Part shown: positions 37,711 through 46,820 of the stretch, in pieces
Position numbering within the stretch: position 1 is the first letter of the stretch
How the letters are laid out: every line of letters starts with the position of its first letter
Source: Pseudobacillus wudalianchiensis
GTDB taxonomy: Bacteria; Bacillota; Bacilli; Bacillales; Domibacillaceae
Length of the DNA: 64,000 bases
Assembly: GCF_001685015.1 (NCBI RefSeq)
Contig: NZ_MAYT01000003.1
Span: forward strand, 52,762-116,761
Direction of reading: 5' to 3'
Notes under the pieces: model-generated
Seen by the model: the letters and a program-made list of their open reading frames with translations, nothing else
Told to the model about the DNA's origin: nothing
The model's database searches: none
Translations under genes and position numbers: made by a program

Positions 37711-38307
37711 GTGAAAAAAATATTCCTATTGATGGTGGTTTTCTTTTTATCCATCACATTGTTCTCTGCCAAGCCAACAGCAGCCAGCACCGGAAACCAT
37801 ACTGTGAAGGTAAAAACTACGTTGAATGTACGAGAGAAGCCAAGTCCAAGAGCCAAAATCGTGGGCTCTCTGAAAAATGGGACTATCGTGTATGTATATA
37901 GTACAGAGCCTGGCGGCTGGTCAAAAATTAAATATAAAAACAAAGCGGGGTATGTCGCTTCAAGGTATTTAAAAGCGATAACACCCACTTCCCCTTCCAC
38001 AAAAAAGTGGAACGGGAAATGGCAGACTGAATTTGGAAAATTATTGATTACCCATGAAACCGCCTCTAGCTTCAAGTTTGATATTCATGTTGTCATGGGC
38101 GAGCATGTCGGAGATCTTCAAGGAACTGCCAAGATAAAAGACGGGAAAGCCACCTATTCTGGCTATACAAAATCCTCCTTCTCTAAGGATCCATACTGCC
38201 GCATAACCTTTACCCATCAAGGAAAGTCTATCCGGGTAAAGGAATCATCTGCTTGTCTATATTGGCATGGGGCAACGGCAACGTTTGACGGGACCTACTT
38301 CAAATAA
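37711..38307 (+). CDS. Secreted SH3b-domain protein
   Basis: 198 aa. Sec signal peptide in residues 1-25 (lysines, long Leu/Phe core, AKPTAAS). Bacterial SH3 domain at about 28-90 (TTLNVREKPSPRAKIVGSL...AGYVASRYLKAI), usually a cell-wall-binding module. A C-terminal 100-residue beta-rich domain with two Cys (DPYCRITF, SSACLYW) is not recognised. The GTG start follows AAAGGAGGAG. It may be wall-associated; no enzymatic domain is evident. Confidence 0.82.
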   Translation: MKKIFLLMVVFFLSITLFSAKPTAASTGNHTVKVKTTLNVREKPSPRAKIVGSLKNGTIVYVYSTEPGGWSKIKYKNKAGYVASRYLKAITPTSPSTKKWNGKWQTEFGKLLITHETASSFKFDIHVVMGEHVGDLQGTAKIKDGKATYSGYTKSSFSKDPYCRITFTHQGKSIRVKESSACLYWHGATATFDGTYFK

Positions 38308-38932
38308 AGGACCCTGGCGATTTTGATAATGAAAAAATATAGACAAATATTTTTTCATTAAACATCTCAAAAGCACAAGAGACCAAGAGTTCTCTTGAAT
38401 TGCAAGGTGAACTATCTACTACTGAGTTCTCCCCCTATTGCGTAGGACTCTTATACATTCGCTGGCTGCGTCTTTAATCACAAGCTGGGAAAGTGCAACA
38501 TGCAAAAAGTACGGCGACTTTTAAGGCTTCAATGAATATGGAATGGATTCAAAGACTCTCTACCTTCAGTGCCTTATAAAGCCATTTAGATGAACAGCCC
38601 ATAAAAAAGGCTAGACATTTGTCCAGCTTATCAACGGCCGTATCTTAGTTAAGTGAAAGCGGCGTTCCTTTGACTATGCGTCAGTTTATTCATAAGAAAA
38701 AAGAAAAGTGCAAAAAGTCAGGTGGTGTTTTAAAATAAAGTTTGATTACATTGATACTAATAATCTTGATAAATAGTCATAGAAAAGAGCCTGTTTTGAA
38801 AAAAGATAGATCAAAACAGGCTCTTAAATATTTTCAACCGGATTATGCTTTTATAAAAAAGTTTGATCATTTCCTATCTATTAGTGCTCCAAAATTGACC
38901 TCAGTTATTAATTTTAATTGAAAATTAATAAC
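38308..38932. other. Intergenic region, no gene recognised
   Basis: About 625 bp with frequent stops in all frames. Only the terminator at 38783-38827 is clear. Confidence 0.5.
38783..38827. terminator. Hairpin terminator after the MDR oxidoreductase
   Basis: AAGAGCCTGTTTTGA/TCAAAACAGGCTCTT with an 11-base loop; A/T flanks on both sides. Confidence 0.8.
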
Positions 38933-39928
38933 TCAATAGCTAGTTAAAAACACTTTCCCTTTTGTCTTTTTAGAAGATTCAACAACTTCAATAGCCCTTT
39001 TTACATTTAATAAATCATACTGAGAATCTACCGTCATCAAACGTAATTTTCCATCACTTAGTAGATTTATTAAGTGACGGAAGGTTTCTTGCCATTTAGC
39101 TGATGAAACATTTTTATTCCAATTTCGTAAATGAAACATATTAGCATTCACTTTAGCTTTTTTTATAATTTCTGCCCAATTCACTTGTATCCCTGATAAA
39201 AGACCGATGGTTAAAAAATTTCCGTTAGTCTTTACACAATAAGCCAATTCATTTCCATCTGAACCCCCAACAGAGTCAATAGCAGCATCAGTGCCCATCC
39301 CATTAGTTAATTCCATAACGACTTCATTTAAGTCATTTTGAGATGTATCAATCACATAAGAAGCACCAAGATGAAGCAGTTCCTCCATATACTTATCATT
39401 TCTAGTCACTGCAATCAACCGAAAACCTAAAACTTTCGATAATTGAGCAAAAACATGTCCAATAGAAGAACCGCATGCGTTAACCAATAAAACATCATCC
39501 GATTTTAATTTTAAAACTTCGGTACATACTACCAAGGCTGTAATTGGATTAATATACATCTGTGCTGCTGTAAAATCATCAATCGAATCAGGTATAGGAA
39601 CCGCAAATTCTGATGACGTTTTAACAAACTCTTGCCATGTCCCTTCCCCTCGCAAAGGCAGAACACGTTGACCAATAAAATGATGGGAAACTAAAGGACC
39701 GACGTCTTCTACTATGCCAACTCCCTCATATCCTGGAATATTTGGAAAAGAAACCCGATGAGAATATGACCCTCTAATCGGTATTAAGTCAGATGGATTG
39801 ATAGGGCGGGCTAACATTCGAACGAGGACTTCATTACCTTTTGGTGGTTGAATACTTTTAGACTCCACTTTTACTACATCTCTAGGGCTACCGAATTCAT
39901 AGAATTTAATACATTTTGCATCCAACAT
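38933..39928 (-). CDS. Zinc-type MDR family oxidoreductase (quinone/enoyl reductase-like)
   Basis: 331 aa. GroES-like N-terminal domain with ARPINPSDLIPIRGSY and GYEGVGIVEDVG, then a Rossmann domain with NACGSSIGHVFAQLSKVLG. The NPSD and absence of the catalytic zinc Cys/His set place it with the zinc-free quinone oxidoreductase/enoyl reductase branch of medium-chain dehydrogenases. NADPH-dependent reduction of an unsaturated carbonyl is likely. Single gene, no functional context. Confidence 0.85.
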   Translation of the reverse strand: MLDAKCIKFYEFGSPRDVVKVESKSIQPPKGNEVLVRMLARPINPSDLIPIRGSYSHRVSFPNIPGYEGVGIVEDVGPLVSHHFIGQRVLPLRGEGTWQEFVKTSSEFAVPIPDSIDDFTAAQMYINPITALVVCTEVLKLKSDDVLLVNACGSSIGHVFAQLSKVLGFRLIAVTRNDKYMEELLHLGASYVIDTSQNDLNEVVMELTNGMGTDAAIDSVGGSDGNELAYCVKTNGNFLTIGLLSGIQVNWAEIIKKAKVNANMFHLRNWNKNVSSAKWQETFRHLINLLSDGKLRLMTVDSQYDLLNVKRAIEVVESSKKTKGKVFLTSY

Positions 39929-40073
39929 TATGTCTCCTTCATATACATCAGATTATTTAATTATATCATCTTCACCTCAACTGCCTCGTCTAGATAGTCT
40001 ACAACAATCTGGCCCTAAAATGGAAATAAGCGCTAATCCCTGCTACAGGAAAGCGCCTGATTGCTGAACAAAC

Positions 40074-40433
40074 GAGGTAGTGATGACCTTAATGTTAAAG
40101 CTGCTTTTAAGACTCTAAGTGCAAACCCGCGTATTTTCAAAAACCATCATGCCAAAGCTTTCCACAAACGAATGTTATTTCGGTTAAAATCCTAAGCAGA
40201 ATATCGAAAAAGGTCCAATCGCTCAAAATTTGTTAGCCGCTCAATATTACGCCTAGAAAGGATGAAGTTACAAAAGCCTTTCAGGATTAAAAGCGGTCAG
40301 CAGCCCAAAATATGAACTAAATAAAGGTCTTATGATAAATTCAATAGGAACAGAATCAGAAAGCCAAGCTTCTGAATTGGAGCTAAGGTTCCAAATTTCA
40401 ATTCGTTCAGAGGCAATCACTGATGCCCTAACA
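40074..40433 (-). pseudogene. Decayed partial copy of the neighbouring MFS transporter gene
   Basis: Matches the stretch 42970-43350 inside the MFS gene with many substitutions and small indels, in the same order and orientation; for example the run GAAAGCCAAGCTTCTGAATT occurs in both. The reading frame is broken by several stops. It covers only the 5' third of the gene and lies directly beyond the end of the NhaC-type gene, 2.9 kb from the intact copy. Confidence 0.8.
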
Positions 40434-40488
40434 CTTTACCTTTTTAACAACTGGGGGACAGGCCCCCGTTGCTTTAAAGTAGTGAAGT

Positions 40489-41769
40489 TCAGGCTTTCTT
40501 TTTTGTCGGGTATCCGATGAGGATAGCGATGATTCCGCAGATTCCTACGAGGATTGGATAGAAAGAGTATGGAAGAATACTCACCGGCGATATTCCGGCT
40601 ACGCTTGCAGCTGCTAATAATTGGGCCCCGTATGGCAGAAGGCCTTGAATCGAACAAGAGAAAAGATCTAATATACTTGCGGACTTTCTCGGCTCAATTC
40701 CATACTGATCAGCAATATTTTTCGCAAGCGGTCCGGCAATTAAAATAGCAATCGTATTATTGGCCGTCGATAAATCAGTCAGACTTACAAGCCCAGCAAT
40801 CCCAAATTCGGCCCCCTTTTTCGATTTAATCCTTCGTGTCGCAAGATGAAGCAGAAAGTCAATTCCGCCGTTAAATTTAATAACCTCCACCATCCCAGCT
40901 ATTAATATCGCAAGAAAGGCGATTTCATACATGCCTGCCATTCCTTCGCCAATCTTTTGAAAAAGGCCCATTACATGATAGCTGCCATCCGCTAAGCCAA
41001 CAGCCCCGGCGAGAACAATTCCTAGTGCTAGAACAAGGAAAACATTCATTCCAGCTAACGCAAAAATAATAACTAAAACATAGGGAACAATTTTTACCCA
41101 GCTATAGCTTAAATGTTCTACTTGTGCCGTTTCACCCATTGTGATAGCCCCTAAAATAATGCCTGTAATAATAGCTGCCGGCAACACAATCCAAAAATTC
41201 ACTTTAAATTTATCCTTCATTTGTGCGCCTTGTGAACGAACGGCAGTAATTGTTGTATCTGAAATAAAGGATAAATTATCGCCAAACATCGAACCGCCAG
41301 TAATCGCCGCGATTACTAAAGTCATGGAAAGATCAGTATGCCCGCTTATCCCAACGCCAATTGGCGCCAGTGCAACAATCGTTCCCATCGATGTTCCCAT
41401 TGACAAGGAGATAAAGCAGGCAATGATGAACAAACCTACGACAAGCAGGTTTTGCGGAACGACCGATAAAGCAAAGTTAACAGTGGAATCCACTGCCCCC
41501 ATGCCTTTTGCTACCTCTGAAAAGGCTCCGGCCAAGAGAAAAATAACAACCATCAGCATGACATTTAAATTTCCTGCTCCTTGGCAAAAAATATCAACCT
41601 TTCTCGAAAACGATTCTTTTCGATTCATCGCCAGAGCCACAGCACCCGAAATGGCAATGGCTACAATGACAGGAAAAGCATAAAAATCACCTGTCATAAC
41701 CCCTGAACCAATAAATAAAATCAAAAAAACAACAAATGGGATCAGTGCCCATGGATTTCCTTTCTTCAT
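40489..41769 (-). CDS. NhaC-family transporter under a SAM riboswitch, probable methionine transporter (MetT-like)
   Basis: 426 aa, ten to twelve helices, NhaC/ion transporter superfamily: FISLSMGTSMGTIVALAPIGVGIS and TGGSMFGDNLSFISDTTITAVRSQGAQMKDKFKVN are typical. The superfamily includes Na+/H+ antiporters and amino-acid carriers. The leader carries a SAM-I riboswitch with terminator. Comparative-genomics work proposed such S-box-controlled NhaC members as methionine transporters (MetT), the best reading here. ATG follows GGAGGTGG. Confidence 0.82.
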   Translation of the reverse strand: MKKGNPWALIPFVVFLILFIGSGVMTGDFYAFPVIVAIAISGAVALAMNRKESFSRKVDIFCQGAGNLNVMLMVVIFLLAGAFSEVAKGMGAVDSTVNFALSVVPQNLLVVGLFIIACFISLSMGTSMGTIVALAPIGVGISGHTDLSMTLVIAAITGGSMFGDNLSFISDTTITAVRSQGAQMKDKFKVNFWIVLPAAIITGIILGAITMGETAQVEHLSYSWVKIVPYVLVIIFALAGMNVFLVLALGIVLAGAVGLADGSYHVMGLFQKIGEGMAGMYEIAFLAILIAGMVEVIKFNGGIDFLLHLATRRIKSKKGAEFGIAGLVSLTDLSTANNTIAILIAGPLAKNIADQYGIEPRKSASILDLFSCSIQGLLPYGAQLLAAASVAGISPVSILPYSFYPILVGICGIIAILIGYPTKKKA

Positions 41770-41827
41770 TGTTCCACCTCCAAAAAATAAAATGGGTCAC
41801 GTCTTTTGCCCATTCTTTGCTCCGAAA

Positions 41828-41863
41828 AAAGGCCTCATCTTGAAACAACAAGAAGAGGCCTTA
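41828..41863 (-). terminator. Riboswitch-controlled terminator
   Basis: AAGGCCTC/GAGGCCTT stem extended by TCTTG/CAAGA, with TTTTTT tail, placed between the SAM aptamer and the transporter gene. Confidence 0.88.
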
Positions 41864-41876
41864 TATCTATAAAACA

Positions 41877-41988
41877 CTCCTCTTATCTAGCAAGCCTTTG
41901 CTTGCTGGATTTGGCACAGCAACTTAATCACTAAGTTCCGCTGCCGAGATCTCATCGGGCCAGTCCCTCCATCTCTCTTGATAAGAAG
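41877..41988 (-). ncRNA. SAM-I (S-box) riboswitch
   Basis: Minus-strand aptamer with P1 arms CTTATC and GATAAG, the invariant AGAGAGATGGAGGGACTGGC, GATGA and CGGCAGCGG segments, and GTGCCAAATCCAGCAAGC. It is followed by an intrinsic terminator. High S-adenosylmethionine should stop transcription of the NhaC-type gene. Confidence 0.95.
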
Positions 41989-42181
41989 AAAATATCTTAT
42001 TCATTTGTCACAGTAAATAAAAGACTACAAGATTTTTATTCCTTTATCAACAAAATTTTTATGGATATTTTTGACTAACGGATGGAAGGTTATATTAGGG
42101 CTTAAAAGTATAAACGTTACTGAAAATTTTTATTCTAGTCAACCATCAAAAGTATTATAAAATAACAAAAGAGGTTGTTTT

Positions 42182-42253
42182 ATGTCAAACTTTCTTAAAC
42201 AAAAAATGCAAACAGCGTTCCGCAAAAAAGCTATTCGTAACGTCTATATTTGA
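42182..42253 (+). pseudogene. Very short truncated reading frame
   Basis: ATG after AGAGG opens a 23-codon frame (MSNFLKQKMQTAFRKK...) that ends just inside the 3' end of the convergent MFS gene. Looks like the intact start of a gene whose body was lost. Not identified. Confidence 0.25.
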
Positions 42254-43412
42254 TCATAAATACTATTCCAAGAACAGGTCCAATCGCTAATACCGAAAAG
42301 ACCCACTCCCAACCAACGATTCTCTGAATAATAGGGATAAGATTAATAGAAAATATAGTAAGCAGGAAACCAATACACATTTGAAAAGTAAGGGCTGTAC
42401 CTACATAATCAACTTCGGCTATTTCTGAAACTGCTGCAGAAAATTGGGCGGAATCAGATATGACAGACATCCCCCAAATAATGGCGATTATTAGAGTTAA
42501 CCAAATAAATTGCCCAAATGTAAAACCTATTAATATTGAACAAATAGCGCTGATAAGCATAGACATAATCGTTAAATTGGCTCTTCCTATTTTATCTGAG
42601 ATTAGTCCACCTGCTATACATCCAATCCCTCCTGCAATTCCTATTGAAATAAAAGAGGATAACGCAATGAACCAATGAGGCGTTGCTGGTGAATAGGTTG
42701 AGAAACTAGCAGCCAAAAAGGCAGGAAGCCATGTCCACATCGCATACAATTCCCACATATGACCAAAGTAACCGTAATTCGCGAGCATTACCGGTTTATT
42801 CACTACTACTTTTTTTATTAATTTTAACGAGAAAGGCAATCTTTTCGATTTTACTGGAGTATCTTCTAAAATAAACGTGACAACTAATGCCGACAATAAA
42901 GCCAATACTGAACTACAAATGATCACGAATTTCCAATTTAATGAAGAAAAAAATATGACAACAAAATGAGGCAATGATGATCCTAATGTTAAGGCTGCTA
43001 TTAAGATCCCAATTGCAAATCCGCGATTTTTCGGAAACCATTGGGATAAAATTTTCACAGCTACTGGGTATACACCAGCGAGTGTTATTCCGGTTAAAAT
43101 CCTAAGTAGAACACCGAAAAAAGCGGAATCAACTAGAATGAGTGAAGCATTCAATATTGCACCTAGAAATGCTGAAGTTGCAAAAACTTTTCGGGGATTA
43201 AAACGGTCAGCCACCCCAAAATATGAACTGAATAATGCTCCTATCACAAATCCGATAGGAACAGAAGCAGAAAGCCAAGCTTCTGAATTGGAACTAAGGC
43301 TCCAAACTTCAATTAGTTCGGGGGCAATCACTGATGCACTAAACCACAAGCTTAAAGCACACAATTCTGATAATCCAATCCACATCAACGCTCTCCAAGA
43401 ACCCTGAATCAT
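42231..43412 (-). CDS. MFS transporter
   Basis: 393 aa, twelve predicted helices. Central loop between helices 6 and 7 is basic (TPVKSKRLPFSLKLIKK), and the family motif A is present in relaxed form after helix 2 (GVADRFNPRKVF) and helix 8 (GLISDKIGRAN). Drug or small-molecule efflux or uptake is possible; the substrate is unknown. ATG 43412 sits right behind GGAGGGGG, six codons into the open frame. A decayed partial copy lies at 40074-40433. Confidence 0.87.
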   Translation of the reverse strand: MIQGSWRALMWIGLSELCALSLWFSASVIAPELIEVWSLSSNSEAWLSASVPIGFVIGALFSSYFGVADRFNPRKVFATSAFLGAILNASLILVDSAFFGVLLRILTGITLAGVYPVAVKILSQWFPKNRGFAIGILIAALTLGSSLPHFVVIFFSSLNWKFVIICSSVLALLSALVVTFILEDTPVKSKRLPFSLKLIKKVVVNKPVMLANYGYFGHMWELYAMWTWLPAFLAASFSTYSPATPHWFIALSSFISIGIAGGIGCIAGGLISDKIGRANLTIMSMLISAICSILIGFTFGQFIWLTLIIAIIWGMSVISDSAQFSAAVSEIAEVDYVGTALTFQMCIGFLLTIFSINLIPIIQRIVGWEWVFSVLAIGPVLGIVFMIKYRRYE

Positions 43413-43499
43413 AATATCCCCCTCCGACATAAAACTAAATAATATGTTTTACAAAAAGAAAAAGAACCTCCAGCTTGCTTATATAAAACCGATTTGAAG

Positions 43500-43693
43500 T
43501 CAGTCTTCGCAGATCTCTGCCTGGTCAGCTACATGAACTTTGCGGGCAATATTACGTCTTCCTCCCCCTCTCTCTTTGATGTCTTCCAGCAGTCCTCTCT
43601 AGACAAACGCTGATTCTCTGGAGGCCATCGTGTAAGCCATCACTTCTTTCGAGCCGTCTTCACAAATGCCAGCAGCTGTGATAAGGTGGAGAC
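43500..43693 (-). mobile_element. IS256-family transposase remnant
   Basis: The minus strand reads GICEDGSKEVMAYTMASRES and, after an in-frame stop, RGLLEDIKERGGGR. This corresponds to the catalytic-core stretch of Mutator/IS256 transposases (G-x-x-E-D-G-x-K-E-V ... E-S ... L-x-D-L-K-x-R-G). Interrupted and truncated at both ends. Confidence 0.6.
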
Positions 43694-43695
43694 TT

Positions 43696-45075
43696 TTAAA
43701 ACCAAGCTTTTTTTAAGAGATTGACGCCAAGTTGGATTTCCTCATCAGAAAGATTACTGAAACCAAGCTTAATAACTGGTTGATCAGAATGATTGTTAAC
43801 GACGTACGGTGAGATAGGATACACTTTAACACCATAAGCGGAAGCCTGTTTGATGAGCCATTCTTCTGAACGATTCGTGTGTACTTTGACTAATAAGTAC
43901 AAACCAGACTGTTCGCCAATAATAGATATATGTTGCTTAAACTCTTTTTTTAATAATGCTACTAAGTGCTGCATCTTTCGTTTATAAACAAGACGCATAC
44001 GCTTAATATGACGATTCCATTCTCCCTCTTCCATGAACTTAGCCATTGCGAGTTGGCTAAGAAGTGAAGTGGTGCTCTCGAAATGACGGAAGTGATTTTT
44101 ATAACGATCTAATAGCGGTTGTGGCAGCACCATATAACTTAAACGGATTCCTGGAAGGAAGCACTTCGAAAAGTTTCCCAGATAAATAACCCTTGTGGCA
44201 TCAAGGGAAGCAAGAGCTGGAAATGGCTGTTGTGTGTAACGAAATTCGCTGTCGTAATCGTCTTCGATAATATATCCCTGTATTCTGGCAGCCCAATGAA
44301 TAAGCATTTGCCGCTGTTGAATGGACATACTTACCCCCATTGGGCTCTGATGGGAAGGCGTTACATAGATTAATCGTGATGTCATTTGTTCTAATTGGGT
44401 GAAATCGGCGCCTGTTTCATAAACTGGCAAGGTTTCAAGCATAAAGCGATGGAAATGAAAAGCTTCCCTTGCACCATCATATCCAGGGTCCTCTACTACA
44501 ACACTTTCGAAATCATCTTTCAGTATATGGCCAAGGTATATAAGCATCTGCTGGGTACTGCTGCCGATAATAATTGCATTTGCCTCTGCTTTTACTCCCC
44601 TCGATTGAAACAAATACGCTGCAATCTGTTCTCGCAGGCATATCTCTCCAAAAGGCTCTCCATATTGAAAGCTATCTTGTAATGTTAATACTTGGTTAGC
44701 GATTCTTCTCCAGACTTTTAGAGGGAAGTGAGATTGATCTACAGCATCGGCCCGGAAATTGACGAGGACAGGCGGTACCGGCTCGGTTTGCCCTTTATTA
44801 TGGGAATACAGCTCTTCCTGAACCAAAACAGGCTCCAACTCATTTGCAAAATAACCTTTTCGCCCTTCTCCACGGATATAGCCTTCAGCCACCAGCTGTT
44901 CGTAAGCCATTAATGTGGTATTGCGGCTTACGTGAAGGGAGTCTGCAAGTTGACGAATAGGAGGCAATTGTTCATCAGTCTGTATGTCACCTTGCTCAAT
45001 AAATAATTTAAATTGCTCGTAGATTTGTTTGTATTTAGGAGAGTTATCTTTAAAAGTAAAAATAGTATTTTTCAT
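43696..45075 (-). CDS. MocR/PdxR-type regulator (GntR HTH fused to aminotransferase fold)
   Basis: 459 aa. N-terminal GntR winged HTH (QLADSLHVSRNTTLMAYEQLVAEGYI, about residues 38-72) joined to a fold-type-I aminotransferase domain with the PLP Lys in LGNFSKCFLPGIR and the Asp/Tyr pair in VVEDPGYDGAREAF. MocR proteins sense PLP or amino-acid-PLP adducts and control vitamin B6, GABA or other genes. The ATG follows AGAAGGGG. It is divergent from a PaiB-like flavin-binding protein, its probable target. Confidence 0.9.
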   Translation of the reverse strand: MKNTIFTFKDNSPKYKQIYEQFKLFIEQGDIQTDEQLPPIRQLADSLHVSRNTTLMAYEQLVAEGYIRGEGRKGYFANELEPVLVQEELYSHNKGQTEPVPPVLVNFRADAVDQSHFPLKVWRRIANQVLTLQDSFQYGEPFGEICLREQIAAYLFQSRGVKAEANAIIIGSSTQQMLIYLGHILKDDFESVVVEDPGYDGAREAFHFHRFMLETLPVYETGADFTQLEQMTSRLIYVTPSHQSPMGVSMSIQQRQMLIHWAARIQGYIIEDDYDSEFRYTQQPFPALASLDATRVIYLGNFSKCFLPGIRLSYMVLPQPLLDRYKNHFRHFESTTSLLSQLAMAKFMEEGEWNRHIKRMRLVYKRKMQHLVALLKKEFKQHISIIGEQSGLYLLVKVHTNRSEEWLIKQASAYGVKVYPISPYVVNNHSDQPVIKLGFSNLSDEEIQLGVNLLKKAWF

Positions 45076-45203
45076 TTACTGCCCCTTCTGACATGTATAG
45101 TTGTTTAATATTGTACCTTTTTTAATGTCAGTTTGTATAATACTATTTTTTTAGCAGGTGTTATGTTGAATACTTCACATTACAATTAAGGAGGAGTTCA
45201 TTC

Positions 45204-45833
45204 ATGTATATCCCTAAATATTTTAAAGTAACTTCTATGGATGAAATTGAAAAATTTATCCAAAAACATTCATTTGGCACCCTTGTTACCACTAAACAGG
45301 GCAGGCCCATTGCTACCCATATTCCTTTATATTTAGAAAAGGATGTAGATGAGGTTAACTATTACCTTACAGGGCACATGGCTTATGGTAATCCTCAATG
45401 GAGAACATTTGAGGAATCAGAAGAAGTCTTAGTTATGTATCAGGGACCGCATGCTTATATATCATCTTCTTGGTACAATCACGAAAACGTCCCCACATGG
45501 GATTATCAAGCTGTCCATATATATGGAAAAGCAGAAATATTGTCAAAGGAAGAGTTGATAGAAGCGCTTAGCAAGATGCTATATAAATATGAAGGGCACC
45601 GTGAAAAACCAGTTTTATGGCACAAGCTTTCTCCTGAGTTGTTAGAGGCGGAATTAAAGGGCATTACTGGTTTCAAAATAAAAGTACAAGAAGTTCAAGC
45701 TGCATATAAGCTAAGTCAAAATCATGATGAAGAGGACCAAAAAAATGTTATTAGCAAGCTGTATGAGGAAAATGATCCAAACGCACGTCAGTTGGCCGAT
45801 ACGATGATAAAAAGCTGGAAGCATGCTGACTAA
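45204..45833 (+). CDS. PaiB-family FMN-binding protein
   Basis: 209 aa split-barrel protein: MYIPKYFKVTSMDEIEKFIQ at the start and GHMAYGNPQWRTF...YISSSWYNHENVPTWDYQAVHIYG in the middle are diagnostic. In Bacillus subtilis PaiB was described as a negative regulator of sporulation and protease genes acting with PaiA, but the fold is that of pyridoxamine-phosphate-oxidase-like flavoproteins. Divergent from a PLP-fold MocR regulator, which suggests a link to B6 or flavin metabolism. Good AAGGAGG site. Confidence 0.9.
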   Translation: MYIPKYFKVTSMDEIEKFIQKHSFGTLVTTKQGRPIATHIPLYLEKDVDEVNYYLTGHMAYGNPQWRTFEESEEVLVMYQGPHAYISSSWYNHENVPTWDYQAVHIYGKAEILSKEELIEALSKMLYKYEGHREKPVLWHKLSPELLEAELKGITGFKIKVQEVQAAYKLSQNHDEEDQKNVISKLYEENDPNARQLADTMIKSWKHAD

Positions 45834-45877
45834 GGATTTTTTTTACGCTTCTAATCGTAAAGATGGTATGTCCGGAT

Positions 45878-45906
45878 AAAAACTACTGATTCAGAGTAGT
45901 TTTTCT
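45878..45906 (+). terminator. Terminator after the PaiB-like gene
   Basis: AAAACTACT/AGTAGTTTTT with short loop and T tail. Confidence 0.75.
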
Positions 45907-46015
45907 TTTCAAAGTTTTTGTAATGAGATTACAGACGAATTGTTATCAAAAAATAGGAAATGAGGCTGGAATTTGTCCGTCTGTCACCTTTTACGTTGCG
46001 ACAGTCATCTCATTC

Positions 46016-46338
46016 CTAAATATGGATACTACATAATCCTCCACTAGCTCCCGAATTATACATGTAATACATATTAAAAATAGTACTAATACTACCTGTT
46101 ATTAACTCAAATGTCATGCTTACGGTCCTGCATTTCTTGCTTAACACGGATGGAATGCTAACAATAGTGGTTGCCAATGACGGTTCCTGCACCAATTATG
46201 AGGATATAGATGGCCGCTCCCCCGATAAGTGCTCATTTTCAAGAGGACCATAGCGCCGCTTCCTGCTAGTCCATGGACCAAGCCAATGAACATAGAATCC
46301 AAATACGTAGTGTTTCTATGCTTACATTTATCGTCATG
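46016..46338 (-). pseudogene. ureH: Frameshifted fragment of ureH (urease accessory/nickel-transport-like protein)
   Basis: The minus strand reads KHRNTTYLDSMFIGLVHGLA then GSGAMVLL in one frame and, after a frameshift, GGAAIYILIIGAGTVIG and a C-terminal part ending at 46016. GLVHGLAGSxAMVLL is a hallmark of the UreH/HupE-like membrane family. N-terminal half missing. It lies beside a urea transporter gene. Confidence 0.7.
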
Positions 46339-46644
46339 CTTCCCATTATTTTGGCAGGAATGATGTTTTTAATGATTCCTTAGAAACTGCTGGCAACCAT
46401 ACCATCATTTCTATTAAAAAATAGGCCTCTGCACCTTATAACCTGAATTTTTAATAGTTATTAATTACAAATATTTACTTTTTATCGGAAAAAACTTTCT
46501 TTTTTTAAGTTATGTAGTCGAATTAACCAGCAAATAACATACATTCTTATATTGATTCCTTTAAAACCATCATATATCATAATTCTTATATATTAAGGTT
46601 ATATATTTACTGTAATAAAAAGGGGATAAATATAGATCAAGCAA

Positions 46645-46689
46645 AAAAGGATGGGCTCCTACAGAAAGGAACCACCCTTTTCTTTTTGT
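46645..46689 (+). terminator. Hairpin with U-tail ahead of the urea transporter gene
   Basis: AAAAGGATGGGCTCC pairs imperfectly with GGAACCACCCTTTT around an 8-base loop, followed by CTTTTTG. It ends about 130 bp before the transporter start. It may be a leftover terminator or a leader attenuator. Confidence 0.5.
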
Positions 46690-46820
46690 TTTATCTTCTT
46701 GTCAATAAGGAATGCTAACAAGGAGATACCCAAGAAAGAATAGACTTGTCACTTTACAATAAAGCAAAAGCTTCTATATTAGAGGAGCAAATCCTAAGAA
46801 ATTGGAAAGGAAGAATTATC

